From a virus: a DNA stretch of 42,926 nucleotides. How positions within the stretch are numbered: the first letter of the stretch is position 1; each line of letters begins with the position of its first letter. Below, piece by piece: positions 33,493 to 41,204 of this stretch. The stretch covers positions 1 to 42,926 of IMG/VR virus record IMGVR_UViG_3300005584_000008. One strand, given 5' to 3'. The notes under the pieces are model-generated. The model made no database searches and was not told where the DNA came from. It saw only the letters and a program-made list of their open reading frames with translations. The translations under genes and the position numbers were made by a program.

Positions 33493-34170
33493 ATGGGTAT
33501 CGTTAAAGGTCTAAAAGGATTAAATCAGGTTATGGACAAGCCTTCATACAGCGAAGGTGACGGGACAAAGGCACGTTGGGCAAAGCTAGAAGATGCAGAG
33601 AGCGTAAAAGTTCGTTTCTTGCAAGAACTAGATCCTGACTCACCGATGTACAACGAAAAAAATGGTTTGGGTTTTATTGCCGTAGAGCATACTAACCCTA
33701 AAGACTACAAGCGCAAGGCACTATGTTCAATGGAAGACCAAGGCAAGTGCTATGGCTGCGAACAACACCGTAAGGATTATAAGGCGGGATGGAAAGGTCG
33801 TTCACGACTTTACATGAACGTATTAATTGATGATGGCAAAGAAGAGCCATACGTAGCAATTCTTTCTCAAGGTTCAAGTGGTAAAACAATTACGCCAACT
33901 CTTATTGAGTACGCTGGCGAAATGGGTTCTATCACCAATCTAATGTGGCGTATTAAGCGCACTGGAACAAAGACAGATACAAGTTACACAATCATTCCTT
34001 TGGCTAAGGATGAAGCACCATTTGATTCTTCAGCACTTGAATTGTATGATTTGGAAACAACAGCAATTCGAGACTTGCCTTACACAGAGCAAGAAGGATT
34101 CTTTAATGGAGAAGGTGGAAGCCAAGAAGCTCCTGCAGCTTCAGACTCAGACAGCAATTTAGTCTGGTAA
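33493..34170 (+). CDS. Single-stranded DNA-binding protein (gp32-like)
   Basis: 225 residues, strong ribosome site AAAAAGGAG. Core: ARWAKLEDAESVKVRFLQEL, a zinc-type cluster CSMEDQGKCYGCEQHRKD around residues 77-93, GRSRLYMNVLID and TSYTIIPLAK, a T4 gp32-like OB-fold pattern with metal-binding insertion. The acidic, Ser/Asp-rich tail ending SDSDSNLVW is typical of SSB proteins and recruits partners. All Arg codons are CGN. It coats single-stranded DNA in replication and recombination. It has its own promoter and terminator, as expected for a protein needed in stoichiometric amounts. Confidence 0.75.
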   Translation: MGIVKGLKGLNQVMDKPSYSEGDGTKARWAKLEDAESVKVRFLQELDPDSPMYNEKNGLGFIAVEHTNPKDYKRKALCSMEDQGKCYGCEQHRKDYKAGWKGRSRLYMNVLIDDGKEEPYVAILSQGSSGKTITPTLIEYAGEMGSITNLMWRIKRTGTKTDTSYTIIPLAKDEAPFDSSALELYDLETTAIRDLPYTEQEGFFNGEGGSQEAPAASDSDSNLVW

Positions 34171-34181
34171 CTATTTACAGC

Positions 34182-34215
34182 CAGGGGCAGTCTATTGACT
34201 GCCCCTGCTTTATTT
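34182..34215 (+). terminator. Rho-independent terminator after SSB
   Basis: CAGGGGCAGTC (34182-34192) pairs with GACTGCCCCTG (34197-34207), loop TATT, followed by CTTTATTT. The 3' side of the loop and the first bases of the descending arm also form the TTGACT -35 of the next promoter (34195-34200). Confidence 0.9.
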
Positions 34216-34223
34216 AGTAGAAT
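34195..34223 (+). promoter_or_regulatory. Leaderless promoter overlapping SSB terminator
   Basis: TTGACT (34195-34200, 5/6), a 17-nt spacer and TAGAAT (34218-34223, 5/6). The ATG of the next gene begins after 6 nt, so the expected transcription start coincides with the start codon. There is no Shine-Dalgarno sequence. Confidence 0.7.
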
Positions 34224-34229
34224 AACATT

Positions 34230-34436
34230 ATGCTTACATATGAAATCCCAGATCCGTTTGAGACATTTGTTGCTAATAAATATAAAGACTATAAAGGAAT
34301 GCTATACGACTTCTTTGCAAAAGAATGGCATTTAAAAACTGCATGTTGCGGAGAAGAACTTTATGCACCAAACAAAAAGACTATGACTAAGATAAGACTT
34401 TATCATACAAGAAATGAATGCATGGGCGGGTATTAA
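34230..34436 (+). CDS. Small cysteine-containing protein ahead of polymerase
   Basis: 68 residues, not recognised. MLTYEIPDPFETFVANKYKD is acidic and aromatic; CCGEELY and a later Cys in NECMGGY could form a metal site with only three cysteines plus His (KIRLYHTRNEC). It appears to be translated from a leaderless mRNA. Its stop overlaps the polymerase start by one base (TAATG), so it may be coupled and serve as a polymerase accessory, but this is only context. Confidence 0.6.
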   Translation: MLTYEIPDPFETFVANKYKDYKGMLYDFFAKEWHLKTACCGEELYAPNKKTMTKIRLYHTRNECMGGY

Positions 34437-37400
34437 TGAGTTTTACGCACCTACACGTTCACTCCTATTATTCATTAATGGATGGACTAAATTCACCTAA
34501 AGAATTATGCCAAGCAGCACTAGATGCTGGGCAAACTGCGATTGCAATTACAGACCATGGTACTCTCTCTTCACACAGAGATATGCAAATTGCCGCAAAG
34601 GAAACTGGCATTAAGCCAATTCTTGGTGTTGAGGCGTACATTTCTCCAACAGATAGGTTTGACAGATCCTCTAAAACAGACAAGTCTATTCAAGCCTATA
34701 ACCATATTATTTTGCTAGCGAAAAATAAAAAGGGGTTGGAGAATATAAATATTCTACAAGAGCTAGCATGGAACGAAGGCTTTTATCATAAGCCTAGAAT
34801 TGACAGAGAGGTTTTAAATGATTATAGCGAAGGTATTATCGTTCTCAGCGGATGTCTTAATGGACTCATTAGTAAGGCTATCGATAAAGGTAACATGGAA
34901 GAGGCTGAACTTCTTCTCAAAGGCTTTAAGAAAACTTTCGGACAAGATTTTTACGTGGAAGTGCAATCACATAACCCTGTGGAGATCAACTCCGCCCTTC
35001 TAGAATTAGCAGATAAGCTTGGAATTAAAGCGGTGGCAACAGGTGATGCTCACTTTGCTAAAGAAGAAGATAGAATATTAGAAGAAGCACTTCTTATTTT
35101 ATCGACATCTCCTAAAATTGATAAGGATTCAGACTTTGAAATGTCTCGCAATATAAAAGACATGATGGAAAGATTTAACTACCTTTATCCAGATCGTAGA
35201 ATTTCATTTCAAGATTACAATTTATTTATTCAGTCTAGAGAAGAAATTGAAGCAGACTTTAACACTGCTGGTATTACTCGTACAGACATATATGAGAATA
35301 CCATGGAGATTGAAAACAAGATTGAGGAATATGATTTCCACCAAGGACTAGACCTCCTGCCAGTTCCAAAAACAGATGCAGATGATAAGCTTCGTGAGAT
35401 GGCATATGCTGGATTAAACAAACTTGGATTTTCAGATAACAAAGTTTATGCTGATAGAGTTGAAGAAGAGCTTTCAGTCATCGCATCTAAAAGCTTTGCG
35501 TCTTACTTTTTGGTAATTGCAGACATGATTGATTGGGCTAAGACAAACGATATTCGTGTTGGGCCAGGACGTGGCTCTGCAGCAGGCTCACTCGTATGCT
35601 ATTCCTTGGGCATAACAGATGTTGATCCAATTAAATATAATCTTCTATTTTTTAGATTTATTAATCCAGAGCGTAATGACTTTCCAGATATTGATACAGA
35701 CTTTGAAGATCGACGTCGTAAAGAGGTAAAAGAGTATTTAAAGAAAAAGTTTAAGCACGTAGCATCTATTTCTACCTATACTTATTTTAAAGATAAGGGT
35801 GTCATTCGTGATGCAGCAAGAATTTTTATGGTTCCTCTTCAAGAAGTTAATCGTGCAATGAAATCAATTGACACTTTTGAAGATTTTATTTCTTCTCCTA
35901 ACACTAAAGAGTTTAGAGCAAAATACCCAGAGGTGGTATGGCTTGCAGATAGACTACGTGGAAGAATTAGATCGGTTGGAGTTCACGCTGCAGGAGTTGT
36001 TGTGGCAAAAGATGACCTGCGAAAGTTTGCTCCAGTTGAATCAAGAGAAGACGCACAAGATAAAGTATCAGGAAGAATTCCTGTCGTTGCATACGATATG
36101 GATACGGTTGCAGATATAGGTCTTATTAAACTAGATGCACTAGGGCTTAAGACCTTATCTGTGATTTCTGACACACTAAAATCAATTAAGTCTAGAACCA
36201 ACAAAGATATTATATTGTCTGATATGGCACTTGATGATCCAGAAGTCTATAAAATGCTTAGCGAAGGATTTACTAAGGGAGTCTTCCAAGCTGAAGCAAC
36301 TCCATATACCAACCTGCTAATTAAAATGGGAACAGATAAGTTTGAAGATTTAGTTGCATCTAACGCACTCGTAAGACCAGGAGCTATGAATACAGTAGGT
36401 GCTGCATACATTAAGCGCAAGCACGGCAATGAGGCTGTAGATTATATGCACACAATCATGAAGCCCTTTACCGAGAATACTTATGGTGTTATCATATATC
36501 AAGAGCAAGTTATGCAGGCATGCGTACACTTGGGCGGTATGACTTGGGCAGAGGCTGATAAGGTCCGCAAGATTATTGGAAAGAAAAAAGATGCAAAAGA
36601 GTTTGACCAGTTCAAAGATAGGTTTGTTACTGGGGCTTCAGAACACATTACTAAGAAAAAAGCAGAGGCGCTTTGGCACGATTTTGAAGCGCATGCTGGT
36701 TATTCTTTTAACCGCTCCCATGCTGTTGCTTACTCTATGCTTAGTTATTATACTGCTTGGCTTAAGTTTTATTATCCACTTGAATTCATGTTTTCAATTC
36801 TTAAAAACGAAAACGATAAAGATGCTAGGACTGAATACTTAATCGAAGCTAAGCGTCTAGGACTCAAGGTTCTGCTTCCCCACATTAATGAATCTGATCT
36901 TGATTTCTCACTTCAAGAAAATGCAATCCGTTTTGGATTATCTGAAGTTAAGTTTATATCTGATAATATTGCAAATAAGATTATTGATAGTAGACCGTAC
37001 ACCAACTACGATCACTTTATTTCTATTGCTTCCGCTAAAGGAAGCGGTATGAATAGTAGGGCAATCAGTTCACTCAATGCAATTGGTGCAGCGGCATTTA
37101 AAGATAATCCTAGAAGCGGTAATGAAAAAGATAATTATTATGAGTATCTTGGTATACCTACATTTAACTTAGAAGGGATTCCACCAAGGGTTAAAGCTCA
37201 GGCTAGACCAATTGAAGAGTTTGATGACCTAGGTTCGTTTGTTATGTTTGGAATGGTAAAAGGAATTAAACGTGGTTCTGGCTGGGCAAGAGTAGAGATA
37301 GTAGACGAGACTGGTTCAATAGGACTATTTCATAATGAGCAGACACAAATTGAAGTAGGCCAAATGTATTTCATCCTTGTCGGAGATAATAGAATTGCAA

Positions 37401-37705
37401 GATATATAAAGGTGTCTGATATAGATCCATCATCAAATGATATGTTTGTTGACTACCTATACCGCAAAGAATATGATTTAGAAGAAGATGAGTATATCGT
37501 TGTAAACTTTACCCCATATGTAACAAAAGCAGGCAAAACTATGAGCCACATAGTGTTGTCAAATAGAAATAAAGAGTTGACAAGAGCAATTGCTTTTCCA
37601 ACTATGTATAAGATGACCCTTGCAAAAATGCGTGAGGGAATGAAGTGTAGGGTTGTTCTATCAAAATTAGACGATGGAACTATGAATGTAAAGGAAATCA
37701 AATGA
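34436..37705 (+). CDS. dnaE: DNA polymerase III alpha subunit (C-family, DnaE-like)
   Basis: 1089 residues from ATG 34436 (coupled to the upstream stop). PHP domain: HLHVH at residues 5-9, AITDHGTLS, KPILGVEAYISP. Polymerase core: VGPGRGSAAGSLVCYSLGI, the catalytic PDIDTDFEDRRRKEV (Asp residues ~418-422) and the third acidic residue in LIKLDALGL (~567). VHAAGVVV, VFQAEATPYTNLL, HAGYSFNRSHAVAYS and GPG-type fingers follow. Near the C-terminus an OB-like segment GSFVMFGMVKGIKRGSGWAR is present. The PHP domain keeps most metal ligands, so proofreading may be intrinsic. Phage-encoded replicative polymerase; no tau/clamp gene was seen in the window. Confidence 0.94.
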   Translation: MSFTHLHVHSYYSLMDGLNSPKELCQAALDAGQTAIAITDHGTLSSHRDMQIAAKETGIKPILGVEAYISPTDRFDRSSKTDKSIQAYNHIILLAKNKKGLENINILQELAWNEGFYHKPRIDREVLNDYSEGIIVLSGCLNGLISKAIDKGNMEEAELLLKGFKKTFGQDFYVEVQSHNPVEINSALLELADKLGIKAVATGDAHFAKEEDRILEEALLILSTSPKIDKDSDFEMSRNIKDMMERFNYLYPDRRISFQDYNLFIQSREEIEADFNTAGITRTDIYENTMEIENKIEEYDFHQGLDLLPVPKTDADDKLREMAYAGLNKLGFSDNKVYADRVEEELSVIASKSFASYFLVIADMIDWAKTNDIRVGPGRGSAAGSLVCYSLGITDVDPIKYNLLFFRFINPERNDFPDIDTDFEDRRRKEVKEYLKKKFKHVASISTYTYFKDKGVIRDAARIFMVPLQEVNRAMKSIDTFEDFISSPNTKEFRAKYPEVVWLADRLRGRIRSVGVHAAGVVVAKDDLRKFAPVESREDAQDKVSGRIPVVAYDMDTVADIGLIKLDALGLKTLSVISDTLKSIKSRTNKDIILSDMALDDPEVYKMLSEGFTKGVFQAEATPYTNLLIKMGTDKFEDLVASNALVRPGAMNTVGAAYIKRKHGNEAVDYMHTIMKPFTENTYGVIIYQEQVMQACVHLGGMTWAEADKVRKIIGKKKDAKEFDQFKDRFVTGASEHITKKKAEALWHDFEAHAGYSFNRSHAVAYSMLSYYTAWLKFYYPLEFMFSILKNENDKDARTEYLIEAKRLGLKVLLPHINESDLDFSLQENAIRFGLSEVKFISDNIANKIIDSRPYTNYDHFISIASAKGSGMNSRAISSLNAIGAAAFKDNPRSGNEKDNYYEYLGIPTFNLEGIPPRVKAQARPIEEFDDLGSFVMFGMVKGIKRGSGWARVEIVDETGSIGLFHNEQTQIEVGQMYFILVGDNRIARYIKVSDIDPSSNDMFVDYLYRKEYDLEEDEYIVVNFTPYVTKAGKTMSHIVLSNRNKELTRAIAFPTMYKMTLAKMREGMKCRVVLSKLDDGTMNVKEIK

Positions 37706-37899
37706 GTGATGCAAAAATAGAAGATGTTTATGCACAGCTAAATATTGCTAAGATACTTGTTGCCGCAATTGAAAGTCTTGGAGAAATTTCTCTACCAGTT
37801 CAAAACTTTTTAAAGGCAGCCAATGAAGACAAAGAATTACAAGTAGATTATAATGAAGCTGATCAAACATTTACATTTAAGCTTAAGCAAAAAGATTAA
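37702..37899 (+). CDS. Small protein A of a paralogous pair, unknown
   Basis: 65 residues; start overlaps the polymerase stop (ATGA). Helix (EDVYAQLNIAKILVAAIESL) then GEISLPVQNFLKAANEDK and two strands (LQVDYNEADQTFTFKLK). The same order of features, with shared LVA, G, P, N and YN positions, is found in the gene starting at 37965. Cytoplasmic; position after the polymerase suggests a replication or recombination accessory. Function unknown. Confidence 0.6.
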   Translation: MSDAKIEDVYAQLNIAKILVAAIESLGEISLPVQNFLKAANEDKELQVDYNEADQTFTFKLKQKD

Positions 37900-37902
37900 T
37901 TA

Positions 37903-37927
37903 AAATGGGCTTCACAGCCCCCAATTT
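37903..37927 (+). terminator. Weak terminator-like hairpin with promoter in loop
   Basis: GGGCT (37907-37911) pairs with AGCCC (37916-37920) around loop TCAC; AAAT (37903-37906) and ATTT (37924-37927) can extend the stem past a 3-nt bulge. No clear T-tract follows, so strength is doubtful. The -35 of the next promoter (TTCACA, 37911-37916) spans the loop. Confidence 0.5.
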
Positions 37928-37939
37928 AAATGGTATACT
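37911..37939 (+). promoter_or_regulatory. Promoter for recombination genes
   Basis: TTCACA (37911-37916, 5/6), a 17-nt spacer and extended -10 TGG-TATACT (hexamer 37934-37939). It would serve the genes from 37965 onward (recombinase, nucleases, oxygenase), which are otherwise tightly coupled. Confidence 0.7.
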
Positions 37940-37964
37940 ACTATAGAGAAGAAAGAAGAATAAA

Positions 37965-38342
37965 ATGGCAGATCATGATATTGTGTATGAGGGCGGATAT
38001 AAGATTTCACCAGAAGACGCTTTAATAAACGAAAAAATTGCTGATCAATTAGCTGGAACAAATACTTTAGTGGCTATACTAGAGCACTATGGGAAATTGA
38101 CCGTACCAAGAAAAAATTTAATGGAGTTAATAGAAGTAGATCAGGTATGGCCAAATGATTTTATTTATAATCACGGCTCAGCGATGGCAGTAACATACAA
38201 TCCAAACACTGACGAAATGGGTTTTGAGTTAAGATATTTAATGGATGGAGACATACCTGCAGACATCGTGTCTTGGTGCTGCACAAGAAATCAAACTAAG
38301 GTGGGATTTATCGATCATGATAGTCCTATATACAAACACTAA
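37965..38342 (+). CDS. Small protein B of a paralogous pair, unknown
   Basis: 125 residues, ribosome site GAAAGAAG. After an N-terminal extension (YEGGYKISPEDALINEKIAD) it shows TNTLVAILEHYGKLTVPRKN and AVTYNPNTDEMGFELRY, matching the layout of the 65-residue gene upstream, then a C-terminal extension with two adjacent cysteines (SWCCTRNQTKVGF). Its stop overlaps the recombinase start (TAATG). A duplication with later growth is the likely origin. Function unknown, probably tied to replication/recombination. Confidence 0.65.
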   Translation: MADHDIVYEGGYKISPEDALINEKIADQLAGTNTLVAILEHYGKLTVPRKNLMELIEVDQVWPNDFIYNHGSAMAVTYNPNTDEMGFELRYLMDGDIPADIVSWCCTRNQTKVGFIDHDSPIYKH

Positions 38343-39343
38343 TGATATCAATAGACACTATTTTATCTAAGCTTGATCCTAAAACACGTGCTAGAGTTCA
38401 GTCTGCACAAAATGTTCAGGTGTCAAAACAGCTAACTCCCAGCATAGGATTAAATGTTGCGCTAAAAGGCGGACTAGGTTACGGAAGACAAGTCCTAGTA
38501 TGGGGCAATAAGTCTGCTGGTAAGTCTTCTTTTTGTTTGCAGATGATAGCACTAGCTCAGCAAGAAGGAAAAACATGTGCTTGGATTGATGCTGAATCTT
38601 CTTATGATCAGAGTTGGGCAGAACGGCTTGGAGTAGATTCATCTTCTCTTATTTATTCTCAGGCTAAAACAGTTAATGATATGGTTGATGTTGGAGTAAA
38701 GCTTATGGAAGCTGGAGTTGATGTTATTGTTGTTGATTCAATTTCTGCTTTGCTTCCTGGCATATATTTTGAAAAAGATGGAAATGAAATGAAGGATTTG
38801 CAAGATACTAAGCAAATCGGCGCAGAAGCAAAGGATATGACTCACGCAGTCAAAATGTTAAATTATGCAAACAAAAATACACTACTGGTTCTCATCTCAC
38901 AGCAAAGAAATCAATTTGGATCTATGCATGCCTCCCACATTCCGACAGGAGGAATGGCAGTTAAGTTCTTCTCTTCCACAGTCATTAAACTATGGTCTTC
39001 GGAGGCTGAAGCTAATGCTATTAAAGCAGGCGTTGCGGTTGGTGACAAAATCATTGAACAAAGAGTTGGCAGGCCAGTCAATTGGATTATTGATTACAAC
39101 AAGCTCGGCCCCCCTAATCTTTCAGGACAATACGATTTCTACTACCAAGGAGATCATATAGGAGTAGATAAAGTTGGCGAGTCGCTTGATGTTGCAGAGA
39201 TGTATGGATTAATTGAAAAAGGTGGCGCTTGGTATACCATTAATGGAGAGCGTTTTCAAGGAAGAGCAAAAGCTGTTTCATATCTCAGAGATAACCCAGA
39301 AGTATCTGCATCTTTAATTGGTGAGATTAATGCCAGATCTTAA
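38342..39343 (+). CDS. RecA/UvsX-like strand-exchange recombinase
   Basis: 333 residues. RecA-fold ATPase: GLNVALKGGLGYGRQVLVWG leading to Walker A GNKSAGKSS (~55-63), the catalytic-Glu region CAWIDAESSYDQSW, Walker B DVIVVDSISALLPG, and the loop/sensor segment LLVLISQQRNQFGSMHASHI followed by TGGMAVKFFSSTVIKLW. The C-terminal part has IIDYNKLGPPNLSGQYDFYY, as in RecA-like domains with a short C-terminal extension. It would coat ssDNA with the gp32-like SSB and start recombination-dependent replication or repair. The 3' end overlaps the next gene by 14 nt. Confidence 0.85.
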   Translation: MISIDTILSKLDPKTRARVQSAQNVQVSKQLTPSIGLNVALKGGLGYGRQVLVWGNKSAGKSSFCLQMIALAQQEGKTCAWIDAESSYDQSWAERLGVDSSSLIYSQAKTVNDMVDVGVKLMEAGVDVIVVDSISALLPGIYFEKDGNEMKDLQDTKQIGAEAKDMTHAVKMLNYANKNTLLVLISQQRNQFGSMHASHIPTGGMAVKFFSSTVIKLWSSEAEANAIKAGVAVGDKIIEQRVGRPVNWIIDYNKLGPPNLSGQYDFYYQGDHIGVDKVGESLDVAEMYGLIEKGGAWYTINGERFQGRAKAVSYLRDNPEVSASLIGEINARS

Positions 39344-39521
39344 TGAATTTTTAAACAAGTCTACTGCTGAAGATGTATCCGTTGATGGAGAAATTATAGA
39401 GCAGATGCGCCCTTGTTCAAAGTGCGATTTGTATGTCGAATCTTATATTTTTAATAGCCAGACTATGGAGATGAGATGGACATGCAAAGACGGTCACGAG
39501 ACAAGGTATAGTGTCGGGTAA
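39330..39521 (+). CDS. Zinc-ribbon-like small protein
   Basis: 63 residues from ATG 39330 with GGTGAG upstream; in-frame GTG and TTG lie slightly earlier. An acidic first half (AEDVSVDGEIIEQM), then CSKCDLYVESYIF and WTCKDGHETRYS: Cys-x2-Cys plus Cys and His, a one-ribbon zinc site. Overlaps the recombinase end and the next start (TAATG). Likely nucleic acid or protein binding; exact role unknown. Confidence 0.6.
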   Translation: MPDLNEFLNKSTAEDVSVDGEIIEQMRPCSKCDLYVESYIFNSQTMEMRWTCKDGHETRYSVG

Positions 39522-39835
39522 TGTCAGAAAGATCAGAAGTTAAAAGAGACGGAGCCAAAGCACAGAAAAACTCTGGGCGTGGGGACTATCAAAAGGGTGA
39601 TGCCCAATGGAATAAATTTTTAGTAGACTACAAAGAAGCAGGATCATCGTTCACTTTAAATAAAGACAACTGGGCAAAGATATGCACAGATACATTTAAG
39701 GTAAACAGAGATATGCATCCGCTGCTAAAAATAATAATTGGCAAAGATTCAAAGGTAAGGCTTGGTATAATAGAGTGGTCAGTGTTAGAAGAATTAATAG
39801 AATTTTGGGAGAAAAATTATGACTCAGTACAATAA
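39521..39835 (+). CDS. PD-(D/E)XK nuclease, Holliday junction resolvase-like
   Basis: 104 residues. Motifs of compact PD-(D/E)XK resolvases: KRDGAKAQKNSGRGDYQKGD with Asp27, then FLVDYKEAGSS with Asp36-Tyr-Lys38 as the (D/E)xK pair; a Ser-rich strand SFTLNKDNWAKICTDTF and a terminal beta-helix part (LGIIEWSVLEELIEFW). Length and the SGRG...KGD start are typical of phage branch-resolving or nicking nucleases. Next to a recombinase, it probably resolves DNA branches. A second, unrelated resolvase-like gene lies at 42406. Confidence 0.6.
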   Translation: MSERSEVKRDGAKAQKNSGRGDYQKGDAQWNKFLVDYKEAGSSFTLNKDNWAKICTDTFKVNRDMHPLLKIIIGKDSKVRLGIIEWSVLEELIEFWEKNYDSVQ

Positions 39836-40763
39836 AACAACAATAATGCCATTCGTAGTTTTGTATCGTGGTCTTTTTGATAATGCACCAGAAATACTGC
39901 AAATGCTAAAAGACTCAAATACATCAAGTATTCTTCAGGAATGGGAACCGTGGTATGAGCTAGGTCTAAGAACAAGGCTAGAGCCACACAGAGGAAACCC
40001 ACTATCAGAAATTGAAAAGCATCAACTTAAATTACAAAAGTATATCTATACAAATTTAATATCTGCCTATAAAGATTATGTAGAAGACTGGACTAAACCA
40101 GAAATTATTAAAAAGTATATCAATCCTAATAGATCTTTTTATGAAGATTGGAAATATGTATTCGGAGAGTTTGTAACGGATTGGTCAGGATTTGATAATA
40201 TACCTAACCAGTCAGATGAAGATTGCTGGATTAAGGGAGCAGTAGAAATATTAAAACACGATCATACTGTTGGCAAAGGACTGGAACTTGCAATTGGATA
40301 TCATCTAGATGCCTTTAACTCAAAGGATGCTGCTGGCCCAAAATCAATTATTACTGGAACAGTGTATTTAAATGATGAATACGAAGGCGGAGAGATATCA
40401 TTTTTAAATGAGTTTGACAGTAGTATTATTACATATAAGCCAAAACAAGGAGACCTTATAGTATTCCCTTCAGCAAAACCATTTTTTCATGCTGCTCAAA
40501 AAGTTTATGGGGCAGATAAATATCTTATAAGAAACTTTTTATTGTGGCAACACTCAGGATCAGATAGATACAAAGAGGGACAAAAAAAGTTTGGTAAAGA
40601 ACAATGGGAGACAATGCAAGATCTTATTAGAGAAACTGAAGATCTTTTAGGGCTATACCAAAAAGATGTTTATCTGCCAGGTACTTCAGTTTATGATAGG
40701 CCACATGGAAACGGAATACCGTTTTTCCCTAAAACAGTAGAAGTTTGGGAAGATAATAAGTGA
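39819..40763 (+). CDS. 2-oxoglutarate/Fe(II)-dependent dioxygenase
   Basis: 314 residues, overlapping the nuclease gene by 17 nt. The C-terminal half carries the jelly-roll iron site: His162-x-Asp164 (GYHLDAFNS), distal His224 (PFFHAAQKV) and the 2-oxoglutarate-binding Arg238 (YLIRNFLLW), with GTVYLNDEYEGGEISFLNEF between, as in prolyl-4-hydroxylase-type enzymes. Residues 1-130 are an extra N-terminal part, helical and acidic, without a recognised domain. The reaction would hydroxylate a protein or nucleobase using oxygen and 2-oxoglutarate. The substrate is unknown; its setting in a recombination operon makes DNA or a replication protein possible. Confidence 0.85.
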   Translation: MTQYNKTTIMPFVVLYRGLFDNAPEILQMLKDSNTSSILQEWEPWYELGLRTRLEPHRGNPLSEIEKHQLKLQKYIYTNLISAYKDYVEDWTKPEIIKKYINPNRSFYEDWKYVFGEFVTDWSGFDNIPNQSDEDCWIKGAVEILKHDHTVGKGLELAIGYHLDAFNSKDAAGPKSIITGTVYLNDEYEGGEISFLNEFDSSIITYKPKQGDLIVFPSAKPFFHAAQKVYGADKYLIRNFLLWQHSGSDRYKEGQKKFGKEQWETMQDLIRETEDLLGLYQKDVYLPGTSVYDRPHGNGIPFFPKTVEVWEDNK

Positions 40764-40879
40764 TTGAAAACTATATAATCGTATCTTCTATCACCTTTTT
40801 AATTGGTTTGTCCTTGGGATACGGCCTCGGACTTTTTGTTGACAAGATAGATAAGAGGATTAAAAATGGCAGAGGATAA
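40760..40879 (+). CDS. 39-residue single-span membrane protein
   Basis: GTG 40760 overlaps the upstream stop codon (GTGA). The product runs MIENYIIVSSITFLIGLSLG then a Gly-rich YGLGLF and a basic tail DKIDKRIKNGRG: one membrane helix with positive charges on the C-terminal side, predicted N-out/C-in. It has 14 nt of overlap with the next gene. It explains the 102 nt between the oxygenase and the next gene. Small holin-like or membrane-anchoring roles are possible; no family was recognised. Confidence 0.55.
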   Translation: MIENYIIVSSITFLIGLSLGYGLGLFVDKIDKRIKNGRG

Positions 40880-41204
40880 AAATACTTTAGAGCTTATTAG
40901 CGATATTACAGAGTTCAATGACCTGCATGAGTTTATGCAAGACGAGCATTTAGATAAAGCTCTTTCTATAGTAGTTAAGCTACTCATGAACCCAGATGTG
41001 CCTTCTGCAAAAGCACCTTATCTTATTATGGAACTACAGGCAATGTCAACTAAATTTGCAGTTCTTGCTTCTGTATACTCTACGATTGCTAAAGATAAGG
41101 CTGGTACAGCCAATAACAATAAGAAAAATATTTACTATTCAGTAAAAGAGTCCATAGACAAACTTGTAGATGCACTTAAGTATGTAGTTAGATATAACTC
41201 ATGA
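40866..41204 (+). CDS. Helical protein of the recombination block, unknown (weak UvsY-like pattern)
   Basis: 112 residues. Mostly helical: TLELISDITEFNDLHEFM, DKALSIVVKLLMNPDVPSAK, PYLIMELQAMSTKFAVLASV, and a C-terminal helix SVKESIDKLVDALKYVVRY. Size, helix content and place after a RecA-like gene recall recombination mediators such as T4 UvsY, but I see no decisive motif. It is sandwiched between two tiny membrane proteins, with overlaps on both sides. UvsY is a guess. Confidence 0.6.
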   Translation: MAEDKNTLELISDITEFNDLHEFMQDEHLDKALSIVVKLLMNPDVPSAKAPYLIMELQAMSTKFAVLASVYSTIAKDKAGTANNNKKNIYYSVKESIDKLVDALKYVVRYNS

